Shown in pieces: positions 21,679 to 29,781 of a DNA stretch of 64,000 nt. Both the position numbers and the translations under genes were made by a program. Every line of letters begins with the position of its first letter. Position 1 is the stretch's first letter. The stretch spans positions 290,001 through 354,000 of the forward strand of contig NZ_FXAK01000002.1 of the NCBI RefSeq assembly GCF_900177515.1. The letters run 5' to 3'. Below the pieces are notes generated by a model that was not told the DNA's origin, did not search any database, and saw nothing but the letters and a program-made list of their open reading frames with translations. This stretch comes from Azospirillum oryzae (GTDB lineage: Bacteria; Pseudomonadota; Alphaproteobacteria; Azospirillales; Azospirillaceae).

Positions 21679-22119
21679 ATGGGACTCATCAGCTTTCTGA
21701 AAAAGACCGCCGCCGGTCATACCGACCGGCAGAAACAGGCGCGTTACGACCGGGCGAACGCGCGGGCAAACGAGTACATGGAGGTGGCGCAGTGGTATGC
21801 CGAGGAAGGCGACGGCAACCCGCGCATCCTGCAGAATTATCAGGAACTTTCGGCGCTGCCCTTCCGCCAGGGCCATGCGGCGGTGCTGGTCGGCTACCGC
21901 AACGACATCACGCGCAAGCTGGGTCATGCCGCCCACATCGGCACCCGGCAGAACCCGTGGATCGCCGCCTTCCTGCGGCCGGACGACGGCACCGTCTATT
22001 GCGCCTATGTGCTGCTGCGCGACGACAACCAGCAGTTCGCGCTGATGAAGGCCTACTGGTTCCTGTCCGGCAACGAGACGGAGGCCGGATACAAGCGCCC
22101 CGTCTTCGGCGTCCTCTGA
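21679..22119 (+). CDS. Hypothetical protein, upstream partner of the 22145 gene
   Basis: 146 residues, not recognised. The N-terminus (ISFLKKTAAGHTDRQKQARYDRANARANEY) is basic and helical; the rest is mixed alpha/beta (GHAAVLVGYRNDITRKLGHA, then WIAAFLRPDDGTVYCAYVLL). There is no signal peptide and no membrane span. A GGAAGGGG ribosome-binding site precedes the ATG. It ends 25 bp before the next gene, so the two probably form one operon and may act together. Confidence 0.7.
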   Translation: MGLISFLKKTAAGHTDRQKQARYDRANARANEYMEVAQWYAEEGDGNPRILQNYQELSALPFRQGHAAVLVGYRNDITRKLGHAAHIGTRQNPWIAAFLRPDDGTVYCAYVLLRDDNQQFALMKAYWFLSGNETEAGYKRPVFGVL

Positions 22120-22144
22120 TCCATCCAGCAGGAAAGTCGCGCAC

Positions 22145-22762
22145 ATGCCGAACATCGCCGATCTGGTCGCGAACCCGGAAAGCTTCCTCAAGAACAACCT
22201 GATCTGGATCCAGTATCAGGCCTACCAGCCGAACTACCGCGTCGGCGGCGTCAAGAGCTTCAGCCTCAGCGACGACGGCATGACCTGCACCCGCAAGGGC
22301 ACCGGCATCGTCTCGCAATTCTCGACCAAGAACGTCGATGTCTGGTCGGTGCGCTACGACCAGGGCAACCGGCCGGGCAGTTGGAACGCATACTGGCTGC
22401 CCTACGATCAGGATTTTAAGCATCTCGTCGTGCTGGAGGACGAGGCCGACGTGATGTTCACGCCGACGATGGACGGCTGCTCCTTCGGCTTCAGCGACCA
22501 TGGCGGCGGCACCTACTCCGCCTCCCACGGCAACCTGCAGACCTCCGAAGGCCGGATCGACGAGACAGGGCTGCGCCAGGGCATGCGCATGCACGCCACC
22601 ACCCTGCACAAGTCGCAATACATGAACGTGCCGGGCACCGACGCGGTGAAGGTCACGCTGGTGGGCGTGCGCAACGGCAAGAAATGGCGCTTCTTCTATC
22701 AGCAATACATCGACCAGATGGGCGCCTTCACCCTGCTGAAGGTCGCGCAGGTCAAGAGATAG
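22145..22762 (+). CDS. Hypothetical protein with a Gly-Cys...His deamidase-like pattern
   Basis: 205 residues, not matched to a named family. Residues about 104-130 read MFTPTMDGCSFGF followed by TYSASHGN, with the Cys and the His 16 residues apart. A Gly-Cys followed by His after 12-16 residues is the catalytic arrangement in CNF1- and BLF1-type glutamine deamidases, so a related fold is possible. No signal peptide or known secretion tag is present. It follows the 21679 gene by 25 bp with AGGAAAG before its ATG. Deamidase activity is an inference from pattern alone; coding status is well supported. Confidence 0.65.
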   Translation: MPNIADLVANPESFLKNNLIWIQYQAYQPNYRVGGVKSFSLSDDGMTCTRKGTGIVSQFSTKNVDVWSVRYDQGNRPGSWNAYWLPYDQDFKHLVVLEDEADVMFTPTMDGCSFGFSDHGGGTYSASHGNLQTSEGRIDETGLRQGMRMHATTLHKSQYMNVPGTDAVKVTLVGVRNGKKWRFFYQQYIDQMGAFTLLKVAQVKR

Positions 22763-22901
22763 GACATTCCCGGGGGGCCTCCGCGCCCCTCCCCCATTCC
22801 CACTCAAGACAGCCCGGTCCCGCCTTGCTACAGTCCTTGTCCCTCGGACCTGTCCCGAACGGCTTGATCCGCAAGACAGACACAGACCAGAGACAAGGCA
22901 C

Positions 22902-25571
22902 ATGGACAAAGGCACGCCGAAGGCCATCCGGCTTCAGGACTATCGCCCGCCGGCGCATCTGATCGACACGGTCGACCTGTTCGTCGATTTGGGCGAGGAT
23001 GTCACCACCGTCCGCACGGTGCTGGCGATCCGCCGCAACCCGGCCCGCCCCGATGCCGCGACGGAGCCGCTGTCGCTCGACGGGCAGAGGCTGGATCTGG
23101 TGTCGGTGGCACTGGACGGGCGGACGCTGGGACCGGACGACTATACCGTCACCCCCGATCACCTGATCGTGCTGGAGGTGCCGGACAGCTTCACCCTGGA
23201 AACCGTCGTCCGCATCAAGCCGCAGGAGAACACGGCGCTGGAAGGGCTCTACAAGTCCTTCGGCAATTTCTGCACGCAATGCGAGGCGGAAGGCTTCCGC
23301 AAGATCACCTACTTCATGGACCGGCCGGACGTGATGGCGCGCTACAGCACCACCATCACCGCCGACAAGGCGCGCTATCCGGTGCTGCTGTCCAACGGCA
23401 ACCTCGCCGCGTCCGGCGATCTGGAGGGCGGGCGCCACTGGGCGCGCTGGGAAGACCCCTTCCCCAAACCCTGCTACCTGTTCGCGCTGGTCGCCGGCAG
23501 CCTCGTCCATGGCGAGGACCGGTTCCGCACCGCCTCCGGCCGCGACGTCACGCTCCGCATCTATGTCGAGCCGGGGAACGAGGACAAGATCGACCACGCC
23601 ATGCGCTCGCTCATCAAGTCGATGCGTTGGGATGAGGAGGTCTATGGCCTGGAATACGACCTCGACATCTTCAACATCGTCGCGGTCGGCGATTTCAACA
23701 TGGGGGCGATGGAAAACAAGTCGCTCAACGTCTTCAACACCAAATACATACTGGCCAAGCCGGAAACCGCGACCGACACCGATTTCCTCAATATCGAGGC
23801 GGTGGTCGCGCACGAGTATTTCCACAACTGGACCGGCAACCGCGTCACCTGCCGCGACTGGTTCCAGCTGTCGCTGAAGGAAGGGCTGACCGTCTTCCGC
23901 GACCAGGAATTCTCGTCCGACATGCATTCCCGCGCGGTGAAGCGCATCGCCGACGTCCAGGGGCTGCGCACCGTGCAGTTCCAGGAGGATGCCGGGGCCA
24001 TGGCCCATCCGGTGCGCCCGGACAGCTATGTCGAGATCAACAACTTCTACACCCCCACCGTCTACAACAAGGGTGCGGAAGTCATCCGCATGATCCACAC
24101 CCTGCTGGGGCCGGAAAAGTACCGCAAGGGCACCGACCTTTACTTCCAGCGCCATGATGGGCAGGCGGTGACCTGCGACGATTTCGTCGCCGCCATGGCC
24201 GATGCCAGCGGCGTCGACCTGACCCAGTTCCAGCTGTGGTACCGCCAGTCCGGCACGCCGGAGCTGGACATCGCCGGCAGCTACGATTCGGCGTCCAAGA
24301 CCTACACCCTGACGGTGAAGCAGACGGTGCCGCCGACGCCTGGCCAGCCGGTCAAGCAGCCGATGCACATCCCGCTGGTGGTCGGCCTGCTCGGCCCCGA
24401 CGGGCAGGACCTGCCGCTGCGCCTGGACGGTGAGGACAAGGGCGAAGTGACGGGCGCCGGCACCAGCCGCATCCTGCATGTGACGGCGGAAAACCAGAGC
24501 TTCACCTTCCACGACATCCCGGCCCGGCCGGTGCCGTCGCTGCTGCGCGGCTTCTCGGCCCCGGTCAAGCTGAAGACCGACCTGACCGACACCGACCTCA
24601 CCTTCCTGATGGCGCATGACAGCGATGCCTTCAACCGGTGGGAGGCCGGGCAGATTCTCGGCACCCGAATCCTGCTGAACCTCGTCGCCGACCGGCAGGC
24701 CGGACGCGATCTGGTGCTGCCGGAGGGCTATGCCGACGCCTTCGCCAAGATCCTGGACGATGCGCAGCGTGACCCCGCCTTCGCCGCCCAGGCGCTGGTG
24801 CTGCCGACCGAGGCCTATCTCGGCACCCAGATGCCGGTGGTCGATCCCGACGCCATCCATGCGGTGCGGGAGTTCGCGCGCAAGACGCTGGCCGGGCGGC
24901 TGCGCGCCAAGTTCCTCGACCTCTATCGCCGCAACAGCAGCCAGGAGCCCTTCTCCGTCGATGCCGAGGCCATCGGCAAGCGGGCGCTGAAGAACCTGTG
25001 CCTTGCTTACCTGATGGCGCTGGAGGACGCGGAGGCGCTGGAGCTGTGCCTGACGCAGTACCGCAGCGCCCAGGGCATGACCGACGAGATCGCGGCGCTG
25101 CAGTTCCTGTCCAACGCCGCCTCGCCGGAAGGGGAGAAGGCACTGGCCGACTTCTATGAGCGCTGGAAGGGCGAGGCGCTGGTGGTCGACAAGTGGTTCA
25201 GCGTGCAGGCGATGTCGCACCGCGCCGACACGCTGGCCCGCGTCACCGCCCTGCTCGGCCATCCGGCCTTCGAGATCCGGAACCCGAACAAGGTCTATGC
25301 GCTGATCGGCGGCTTCGCCAACGGCAACCCGGTCCGCTTCCATGACGCCAGCGGCGCCGGCTATCGCTTCCTGGCCGATCAGGTCCTGCGCCTGGATCCG
25401 ATGAACCCGCAGGTTGCAGCCCGTCTGATGGGTCCCTTCTCCCGCCTGCGGCGCTATGACGCGGCCCGTCAGGGGCTGATGAAGGCAGAGTTGCAGCGGA
25501 TCGTCGCGACGCCGGGCCTGTCTCCGGACGTCTACGAGGTCGCGAGCAAGAGCCTGGAGGCCGCCGGCTGA
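22902..25571 (+). CDS. pepN: Aminopeptidase N (M1 family)
   Basis: Zinc aminopeptidase that trims N-terminal residues from peptides in the cytoplasm. The exopeptidase motif GAMEN is at residues 268-272 and the zinc motif HEYFH at 304-308, with the third ligand Glu at 327 (LKEGLTVF). The C-terminal alpha domain (DUF3458-type) ends with the family's NPQVAARLMGPFSRLRRYD segment. 889 residues, the length of gamma- and alphaproteobacterial PepN. A hairpin terminator follows. Confidence 0.96.
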   Translation: MDKGTPKAIRLQDYRPPAHLIDTVDLFVDLGEDVTTVRTVLAIRRNPARPDAATEPLSLDGQRLDLVSVALDGRTLGPDDYTVTPDHLIVLEVPDSFTLETVVRIKPQENTALEGLYKSFGNFCTQCEAEGFRKITYFMDRPDVMARYSTTITADKARYPVLLSNGNLAASGDLEGGRHWARWEDPFPKPCYLFALVAGSLVHGEDRFRTASGRDVTLRIYVEPGNEDKIDHAMRSLIKSMRWDEEVYGLEYDLDIFNIVAVGDFNMGAMENKSLNVFNTKYILAKPETATDTDFLNIEAVVAHEYFHNWTGNRVTCRDWFQLSLKEGLTVFRDQEFSSDMHSRAVKRIADVQGLRTVQFQEDAGAMAHPVRPDSYVEINNFYTPTVYNKGAEVIRMIHTLLGPEKYRKGTDLYFQRHDGQAVTCDDFVAAMADASGVDLTQFQLWYRQSGTPELDIAGSYDSASKTYTLTVKQTVPPTPGQPVKQPMHIPLVVGLLGPDGQDLPLRLDGEDKGEVTGAGTSRILHVTAENQSFTFHDIPARPVPSLLRGFSAPVKLKTDLTDTDLTFLMAHDSDAFNRWEAGQILGTRILLNLVADRQAGRDLVLPEGYADAFAKILDDAQRDPAFAAQALVLPTEAYLGTQMPVVDPDAIHAVREFARKTLAGRLRAKFLDLYRRNSSQEPFSVDAEAIGKRALKNLCLAYLMALEDAEALELCLTQYRSAQGMTDEIAALQFLSNAASPEGEKALADFYERWKGEALVVDKWFSVQAMSHRADTLARVTALLGHPAFEIRNPNKVYALIGGFANGNPVRFHDASGAGYRFLADQVLRLDPMNPQVAARLMGPFSRLRRYDAARQGLMKAELQRIVATPGLSPDVYEVASKSLEAAG

Positions 25572-25606
25572 GACTCGGGGGAGTCTAAGGACCGGGCACA
25601 TAAGCA

Positions 25607-25635
25607 AAGGGCCGGTGGCGTCACCACCGGCCCTT
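25607..25635. terminator. Bidirectional hairpin between pepN and cytochrome c
   Basis: Perfect 12-bp stem AAGGGCCGGTGG / CCACCGGCCCTT with a 5-nt loop, between two genes that run toward each other. It likely ends both transcripts. Confidence 0.65.
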
Positions 25636-25679
25636 ATGCCGTCCGCGATTCTCCGGCCGCCGGACCGGAGGATGCGGTC

Positions 25680-26060
25680 TTACTTCTGCTCAGCCAGGAA
25701 GGCGATCAGGTCGGCGCGCTTTGCGTCGTCCTTCAGGCCGGCGAAGGCCATGGTGCCGCCCGGGACGATTTCCTTCGGCGCCTTGATGTAGGCGTCCAGG
25801 TTCTCCGGGGTCCAGACCAGGCCGCCGGCGGCCTTCTCCTTCATCGGGGCGGAATACTTGAAGCCCTCGACCGACGCGGCCGGACGGCCGACGACGCCGA
25901 ACAGCGACGGACCGACCTTGTTCTTGCCCTGCTCGGCGGTGTGGCAGGCCATGCAGACCTTGAAGACATCCTTGCCGGCCGCGGCATCGGCCGCCTGGGC
26001 GGCACCGGCACCCATCACGACCGCGGCGATGGCGGCAACGCCCATCAACAGCTTCTTCAT
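25680..26060 (-). CDS. Class I c-type cytochrome
   Basis: 126-residue periplasmic electron carrier. A signal peptide (MKKLLMGVAAIAAVVMGAGA) ends at AQA-AD; the heme motif is CMACH at residues 36-40; the distal ligand Met lies in GGTMAFAGL near residue 103. The core (KVGPSLFGVVGRPAA, FKYSAPMKE, WTPENLDAYI) is that of cytochrome c2/c-550. The ATG at 26060 was chosen because it starts the signal peptide; the frame stays open to 26174. Confidence 0.92.
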   Translation of the reverse strand: MKKLLMGVAAIAAVVMGAGAAQAADAAAGKDVFKVCMACHTAEQGKNKVGPSLFGVVGRPAASVEGFKYSAPMKEKAAGGLVWTPENLDAYIKAPKEIVPGGTMAFAGLKDDAKRADLIAFLAEQK

Positions 26061-26190
26061 TCTTCGGCTTCCCTTCCGATGGATCCACCGGCCGACGGCG
26101 CCGGCCGGAATCGCGCGGCAGCATACACATTCCGCAAGGGGCTCGAACCCCCTTTGATGCCGCCGTACGACCAATGAACAATTTGCCGCG

Positions 26191-26925
26191 CTAATTCATC
26201 CAGGCAAGCGCCGCGAACAGAACCACAACCACAAGGATTGCAGCCCACGGCACATAGAAATTGCCGGTTCCGCCCCCCTTGCCGCGGCCGACCGGCAGCG
26301 GCAGCGGGATCTCCGGCGGCGGCTCCGCCATGCGGGTGGCAGGCTTCGTAGCGGGTGCGGCGGCCGGCGCGGGGTCGGAGTAGACGGCGGGCCGGGCCGC
26401 GGGCTGGGGAGCCGCCTCGGTCGCCGCCGGGGCCGCCACCGGTTCAGCCACAGACACCGTGTCAGCGGGCGCCGTTTCAGCGGGCGCCGGGCCGACGATC
26501 TGGGTGAAGCGGGCGAAGAACTCCTCCGCCATCTTGCGGGCGGTGGCGTCGACCAGCCGGGAGCCGATCTGCGCCAGCTTGCCGCCGACCTGGGCCTTGG
26601 CGGTGTAGCTCAGCAGCGTGGCGCCGCCATCGTCGGCCAGCGTCACGGTGGCGCCGCCCTTGCCGAAGCCGGCCGCCCCGCCCGACCCTTCGCCGGTGAT
26701 GGTGTAGCCGTTGGGCGGGTCCAGGTCGGACAGGGTGACCTTGCCGGCGAACTTGGCGCTGACCGGACCGACCTTGGCGACGACCTTCGCCGTCATCTCG
26801 GTGTCGGACTGCCGGACCACCTCCTCGCAGCCGGGGATGCACTGGCGCAGGATCTCCGGATCGTTCAGCGCCGCCCACACCGCGTCGCGGCTGGCCTCGA
26901 TCCGGTGGCTTCCGCTCATATCCAT
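26191..26925 (-). CDS. CoxG-like SRPBCC domain protein with C-terminal anchor
   Basis: Residues 1-150 are an SRPBCC/CoxG domain (GSHRIEASRDAVWAALNDPE, PGCEEVV, FAGKVTLSDLDPPNGYTI), a linker of Pro/Ala-rich sequence follows, and the end is one membrane helix (AAILVVVVLFAALAWM). CoxG anchors CO dehydrogenase to the membrane in Oligotropha, but paralogues occur without CODH. No coxMSL genes are seen here, so the role is open. The ATG at 26925 was taken over an upstream in-frame ATG at 26955; a third is at 26919. Confidence 0.8.
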   Translation of the reverse strand: MDMSGSHRIEASRDAVWAALNDPEILRQCIPGCEEVVRQSDTEMTAKVVAKVGPVSAKFAGKVTLSDLDPPNGYTITGEGSGGAAGFGKGGATVTLADDGGATLLSYTAKAQVGGKLAQIGSRLVDATARKMAEEFFARFTQIVGPAPAETAPADTVSVAEPVAAPAATEAAPQPAARPAVYSDPAPAAAPATKPATRMAEPPPEIPLPLPVGRGKGGGTGNFYVPWAAILVVVVLFAALAWMN

Positions 26926-27088
26926 GGTTCGTGGTTCCTCCAACCCTGATGGCAACCCTGATGCGGCCCTTCGCGGGCGTCTCCCGCCCCGGCTGCGGCC
27001 GGGGTTACGGTCGAGAATATGGTATTACCGGGCGCTGCGACAGCCCCGGCGTCCTCATCTCAAAGTCTTAAAGGCGGCGCCGGCTCCC

Positions 27089-27559
27089 TCACCCGCGCGG
27101 CGCCATGCAGTTGCTGACGATCGGCGTGCAGGCCGACAATGTGGCGCCGGCCGGGTAGCTGACCTGCTCCACCGTGCCGCGCGTGCCGATCACCACCGTC
27201 GCCTCGCAGCCGGTCGAGGTGTTGCCGCCGACCGGCACCCCGAAGCCGAGGCCGAGCCCCACCCCGCCGCTGCCGCCGAAGCTGCCGGCACCGATGCCGA
27301 TGCTGCTGCCGGGGCTGTAGGCCACCGCCGGACGGGCGACATAGGTGTAGTATTCGCGGCCCGCCGCCGTCGCCTGACGGTCCGGCACGCCGGCGCAGGC
27401 CAGCAGGTCGGCCTTGGGCATGCCGACCATGGCGGTCTGGGCGCGGCGCGCGATCTCCGGATCGGGACCGGTGGCGCAGCCGGCAAGGATGGCGGCCGCG
27501 CCGCCGAGAAGGATCATCGCAGCGCCCACGCTCCTCGCCTTACCCGTCCCTTGGCCCAT
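27089..27559 (-). CDS. BamE/SmpA-like lipoprotein
   Basis: 156 residues. The signal peptide (GAAMILLGGAAAILAGC) carries a lipobox (LAGC). The mature start has the SmpA/OmlA-type motif MVGMPKADLLACAGVPDRQ followed by EYYTYV; then a Gly-rich loop region with GVGLGLGFGVPVGG and a small Cys-containing C-terminus. The DLLACAGVP helix with GxP turn recurs in BamE-fold lipoproteins. The function is unknown. The ATG at 27559 begins the signal peptide; the longer frame to 28075 is antisense to folK. Confidence 0.72.
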   Translation of the reverse strand: MGQGTGKARSVGAAMILLGGAAAILAGCATGPDPEIARRAQTAMVGMPKADLLACAGVPDRQATAAGREYYTYVARPAVAYSPGSSIGIGAGSFGGSGGVGLGLGFGVPVGGNTSTGCEATVVIGTRGTVEQVSYPAGATLSACTPIVSNCMAPRG

Positions 27560-27746
27560 GTCTCGTCCTCCACCAGAATATCGTGTCATCGCCGGGTTCT
27601 TCTCAACCGGTTGATACAGTCCTGAAACCCCGCCGCCGCCCGTCCGTTCCCCGAAGGAGCAATGCGGCCCGGAAGTGACGGACAGGCGCGGATTTGCTAG
27701 GAGTTCCGTCCACAGTCCATACCAGCATATCGGAACCGCCGACGCC

Positions 27747-28277
27747 ATGGCCGAGCTTACGCCTCCCCCTTCTCCCGCCGCCTCCGCCGTGACGGTGTAT
27801 CTCGCACTCGGCGGCAACATGGGCGACCGCGCCGCCAACCTCGCCGAGGCGATCCGGCGGCTGGGCGCGGCGGTGGAGATCGACGCGCAGTCCGCCCTGT
27901 ACGAGACGGCTCCGATGTATGTGACCGACCAGCCGGCCTTCCTGAACATGGCGGTGCGCGGCACCACCCGCCTCGGCCCCTTGGAACTGCTGCGCTTCCT
28001 GAAGGAGATCGAGGCGACGCTGGGCCGCGATCTCGGCGGCCTGCGCTTCGGCCCGCGCCCCATCGACGTCGACATCCTGCTCTACGCCGACCGCGTGGTG
28101 ACGGAGCATGATCTGGAAATCCCCCACCCCCGCATGGCGGAGCGTGCCTTCGTCCTCTGCCCGCTGGCCGACATCGCCGCCGACATCGTCCACCCGGTGC
28201 TGAACCGGCGGATCGACGCCCTGCGCGACGAGGTTCCCGGCCGCGAGACCGTCGTCCGCATCGCCGAGACGCTGTGA
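27747..28277 (+). CDS. folK: 6-hydroxymethyl-7,8-dihydropterin pyrophosphokinase
   Basis: Transfers pyrophosphate from ATP to 6-hydroxymethyl-dihydropterin in folate synthesis. HPPK motifs are present: YLALGGNMGDRAANL near the N-terminus, YETAPMYVTDQPAFLN, then RFGPRPIDVDILLY and IPHPRMAERAFVLCPLADI. The metal Asp pair lies in the PIDVDIL stretch. About 176 residues. Start at 27747; the frame continues upstream to 27675 without family similarity. A FolB-like gene follows 120 bp downstream. Confidence 0.94.
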   Translation: MAELTPPPSPAASAVTVYLALGGNMGDRAANLAEAIRRLGAAVEIDAQSALYETAPMYVTDQPAFLNMAVRGTTRLGPLELLRFLKEIEATLGRDLGGLRFGPRPIDVDILLYADRVVTEHDLEIPHPRMAERAFVLCPLADIAADIVHPVLNRRIDALRDEVPGRETVVRIAETL

Positions 28278-28398
28278 CGAACGCCTCCCTGAGTGCGGTG
28301 GCCAATGCACTCTCCGAGTGCGGTGGCATGCGGCCGCCGCACCGCTTATAGTGCCGGCCTGAACGCAACGCCGGCGCCCGTCCGCCGGCCGGGAGAGT

Positions 28399-28809
28399 GT
28401 GTTGTCGGACGATAGCGTGAAACGGACCATGCTGGTCCAGCCGGGCGGCGCGCCGCTCACCTACACCATCCTGGTGCGCGGCTTTTCCGCCACCGTGGAT
28501 CTTGCCGGTCGCACCGACCGGCCGGACGTCCGCTTCGACCTGACGCTGACCGTCACCCATCCCGGCCCCGGCTTTCCCGACGACATCGCCGCGGTGATGT
28601 CTTACGAGGACATCGTCGAAGACTTGCGTCGTCTTTGTGCCGAATCCAACGTATCCGGCGCCGAATACTTGGCCGACCGCGCCGCGAACCTCTGCCTGTC
28701 CCATGCAAAAGTGCGCCTGGTCCAGGTGGACGTCACCATTCCCGCGGCCGACTCGGGCGGTTCGGCGGCCGGCGCCAGCCTGACGCGCGGCCGGCCGGGA
28801 CTGGCCTGA
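28399..28809 (+). CDS. FolB-like (dihydroneopterin aldolase fold) protein
   Basis: 136 residues with a GTG start after a GGGAGAG ribosome-binding site. The FolB outline is present: a first beta strand VRGFSATVDL, then RFDLTLTVTH, MSYEDIVEDLRRL, AEYLADRAANLCLSHAKVRLVQVDV. The catalytic positions are unusual: the N-terminal Glu of the usual hxEr motif is absent and the Lys-Pro near the C-terminus is replaced by Ile-Pro (VTIPAA). It sits beside folK, so a folate role is likely, but aldolase activity is doubtful. Confidence 0.65.
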   Translation: MLSDDSVKRTMLVQPGGAPLTYTILVRGFSATVDLAGRTDRPDVRFDLTLTVTHPGPGFPDDIAAVMSYEDIVEDLRRLCAESNVSGAEYLADRAANLCLSHAKVRLVQVDVTIPAADSGGSAAGASLTRGRPGLA

Positions 28810-28869
28810 CCGCGCCCTTCGCCGCCACGCCGCTGCTCATTACTGCATAACACAAAGATATAGCGCCTG

Positions 28870-28900
28870 TTGACAAAAGGACGGGTGACAATATCACCCG
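28870..28900 (+). promoter_or_regulatory. Candidate promoter with overlapping palindromic operator
   Basis: TTGACA at 28870-28875 (perfect -35) is followed after 16 bp by TATCAC at 28892-28897. A perfect palindrome CGGGTGA-N5-TCACCCG (28882-28900) covers the spacer and -10 region. It lies 200 bp before the 52-residue gene at 29106 and suggests a repressor-controlled promoter. No repressor is known. Confidence 0.35.
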
Positions 28901-29105
28901 GCCTGAGTTATGGTCGCCATATTGTATTTTAGACCCACAATCCGGGCCGGACGGGGTATATCCCCGGCGGCGATCCGGATACCGAAAGCCGAGACGAGCG
29001 CGCAGCAGGGATTAGGCCAATCGCCATTGCCGGCTTCGACCGTCCGCCGATCCCCCTTCCGGGACGGCAACGGCCCCCGGAAGCCGGACTCTAAGGGAGG
29101 GACGC

Positions 29106-29264
29106 ATGGACCGCAGCACGACGCCGACCCTTTCCGAACTGCTCGAAGATCCGATCGTGATCGCCGTGATGGCGCGCGATGGGATCAGCCCCGACAGCGT
29201 CCAGCAGCTTTTCGAACGCCTTCGCCGGAGCCGCCGAGTACAGGAAGAACGGCTCGCCGCCTGA
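29106..29264 (+). CDS. Small 52-residue protein
   Basis: A short ORF with a strong AAGGGAGG ribosome-binding site 6 bp before the ATG. It encodes MDRSTTPTLSELLEDPIVIA then VMARDGISPDSVQQLF and a basic tail. The pattern LxxLLxDPIVxxVMxxDGI followed by a helix with Arg residues resembles a family of small helical proteins I have seen in Rhodospirillales, but I cannot name it. No signal peptide. It is preceded by a candidate operator-promoter and followed by a hairpin. Confidence 0.6.
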   Translation: MDRSTTPTLSELLEDPIVIAVMARDGISPDSVQQLFERLRRSRRVQEERLAA

Positions 29265-29336
29265 CCTGCGGCCACACTGACCCAAGCGCTGGATAAAGCC
29301 CGGTCAGAAACCTTCGGCTGAACCCCTTTCTGTGAG

Positions 29337-29362
29337 GCGCCGCTTTCCCCGGAGAGCGGCGC
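29337..29362. terminator. Hairpin between the 52-residue gene and the receiver gene
   Basis: Perfect 8-bp stem GCGCCGCT / AGCGGCGC, loop of 10 nt, between converging genes ending at 29264 and 29385. Likely bidirectional terminator, though no long T-run follows. Confidence 0.45.
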
Positions 29363-29384
29363 TTCGCTATTCGGGGACGACGCT

Positions 29385-29765
29385 TCACCCCTCCAGAACC
29401 TCGCGCACGACCTCCATCACCTCGGCTGGGGTGAAGGGCTTGCGCAGGGTGCGGTGCGCGCCCAGCGCCTCCGCCACCGGCAGCACGTCCAGCGAGGCGC
29501 GGGCGCCGCCGCCGGAAATCGCGATGATCTTCAGCGACGGCGCGCCGCGCCGCAGCGCCATGATCGTCGCCAGCCCCTCCTGGTTCGGCATGAAGATGTC
29601 GGTGATGACCAGATCGACGGGATGGCCGGCCGGCCGGTCGCGGAACCGCGACATCCCCTCCAGCCCGTCGCGGGCGCCGACCGCCTCGTGACCGGCCATC
29701 GTCAGCGTGCGCAGAAGCACCGCGCGGGCCACGTCGTCGTCGTCGATGATCAGCACGCTGGCCAT
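29385..29765 (-). CDS. Single-domain response regulator (CheY-like receiver)
   Basis: 126 residues, receiver domain only. Acidic cluster at residues 8-11 (IIDDDD), phospho-acceptor Asp56 in LVITDIFMP, switch Ser84 in AISGGG and Lys109 in LRKPFTP. No output domain. It lies 16 bp after the RND pump gene on the same strand, so it is probably part of the efflux operon. The start at 29765 gives the standard MASVLIIDDDD N-terminus; the upstream extension to 29846 lies inside the pump gene. No histidine kinase is visible in the window. Confidence 0.9.
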   Translation of the reverse strand: MASVLIIDDDDVARAVLLRTLTMAGHEAVGARDGLEGMSRFRDRPAGHPVDLVITDIFMPNQEGLATIMALRRGAPSLKIIAISGGGARASLDVLPVAEALGAHRTLRKPFTPAEVMEVVREVLEG

Positions 29766-29781
29766 GGCGCCGCTCTCCCCC

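Noticed and set aside
22752..25607. 951-residue ORF antisense to pepN
   Set aside because: A by-product of high GC content; His/Arg/Gln-rich reading with no domain. The sense strand has a complete aminopeptidase.
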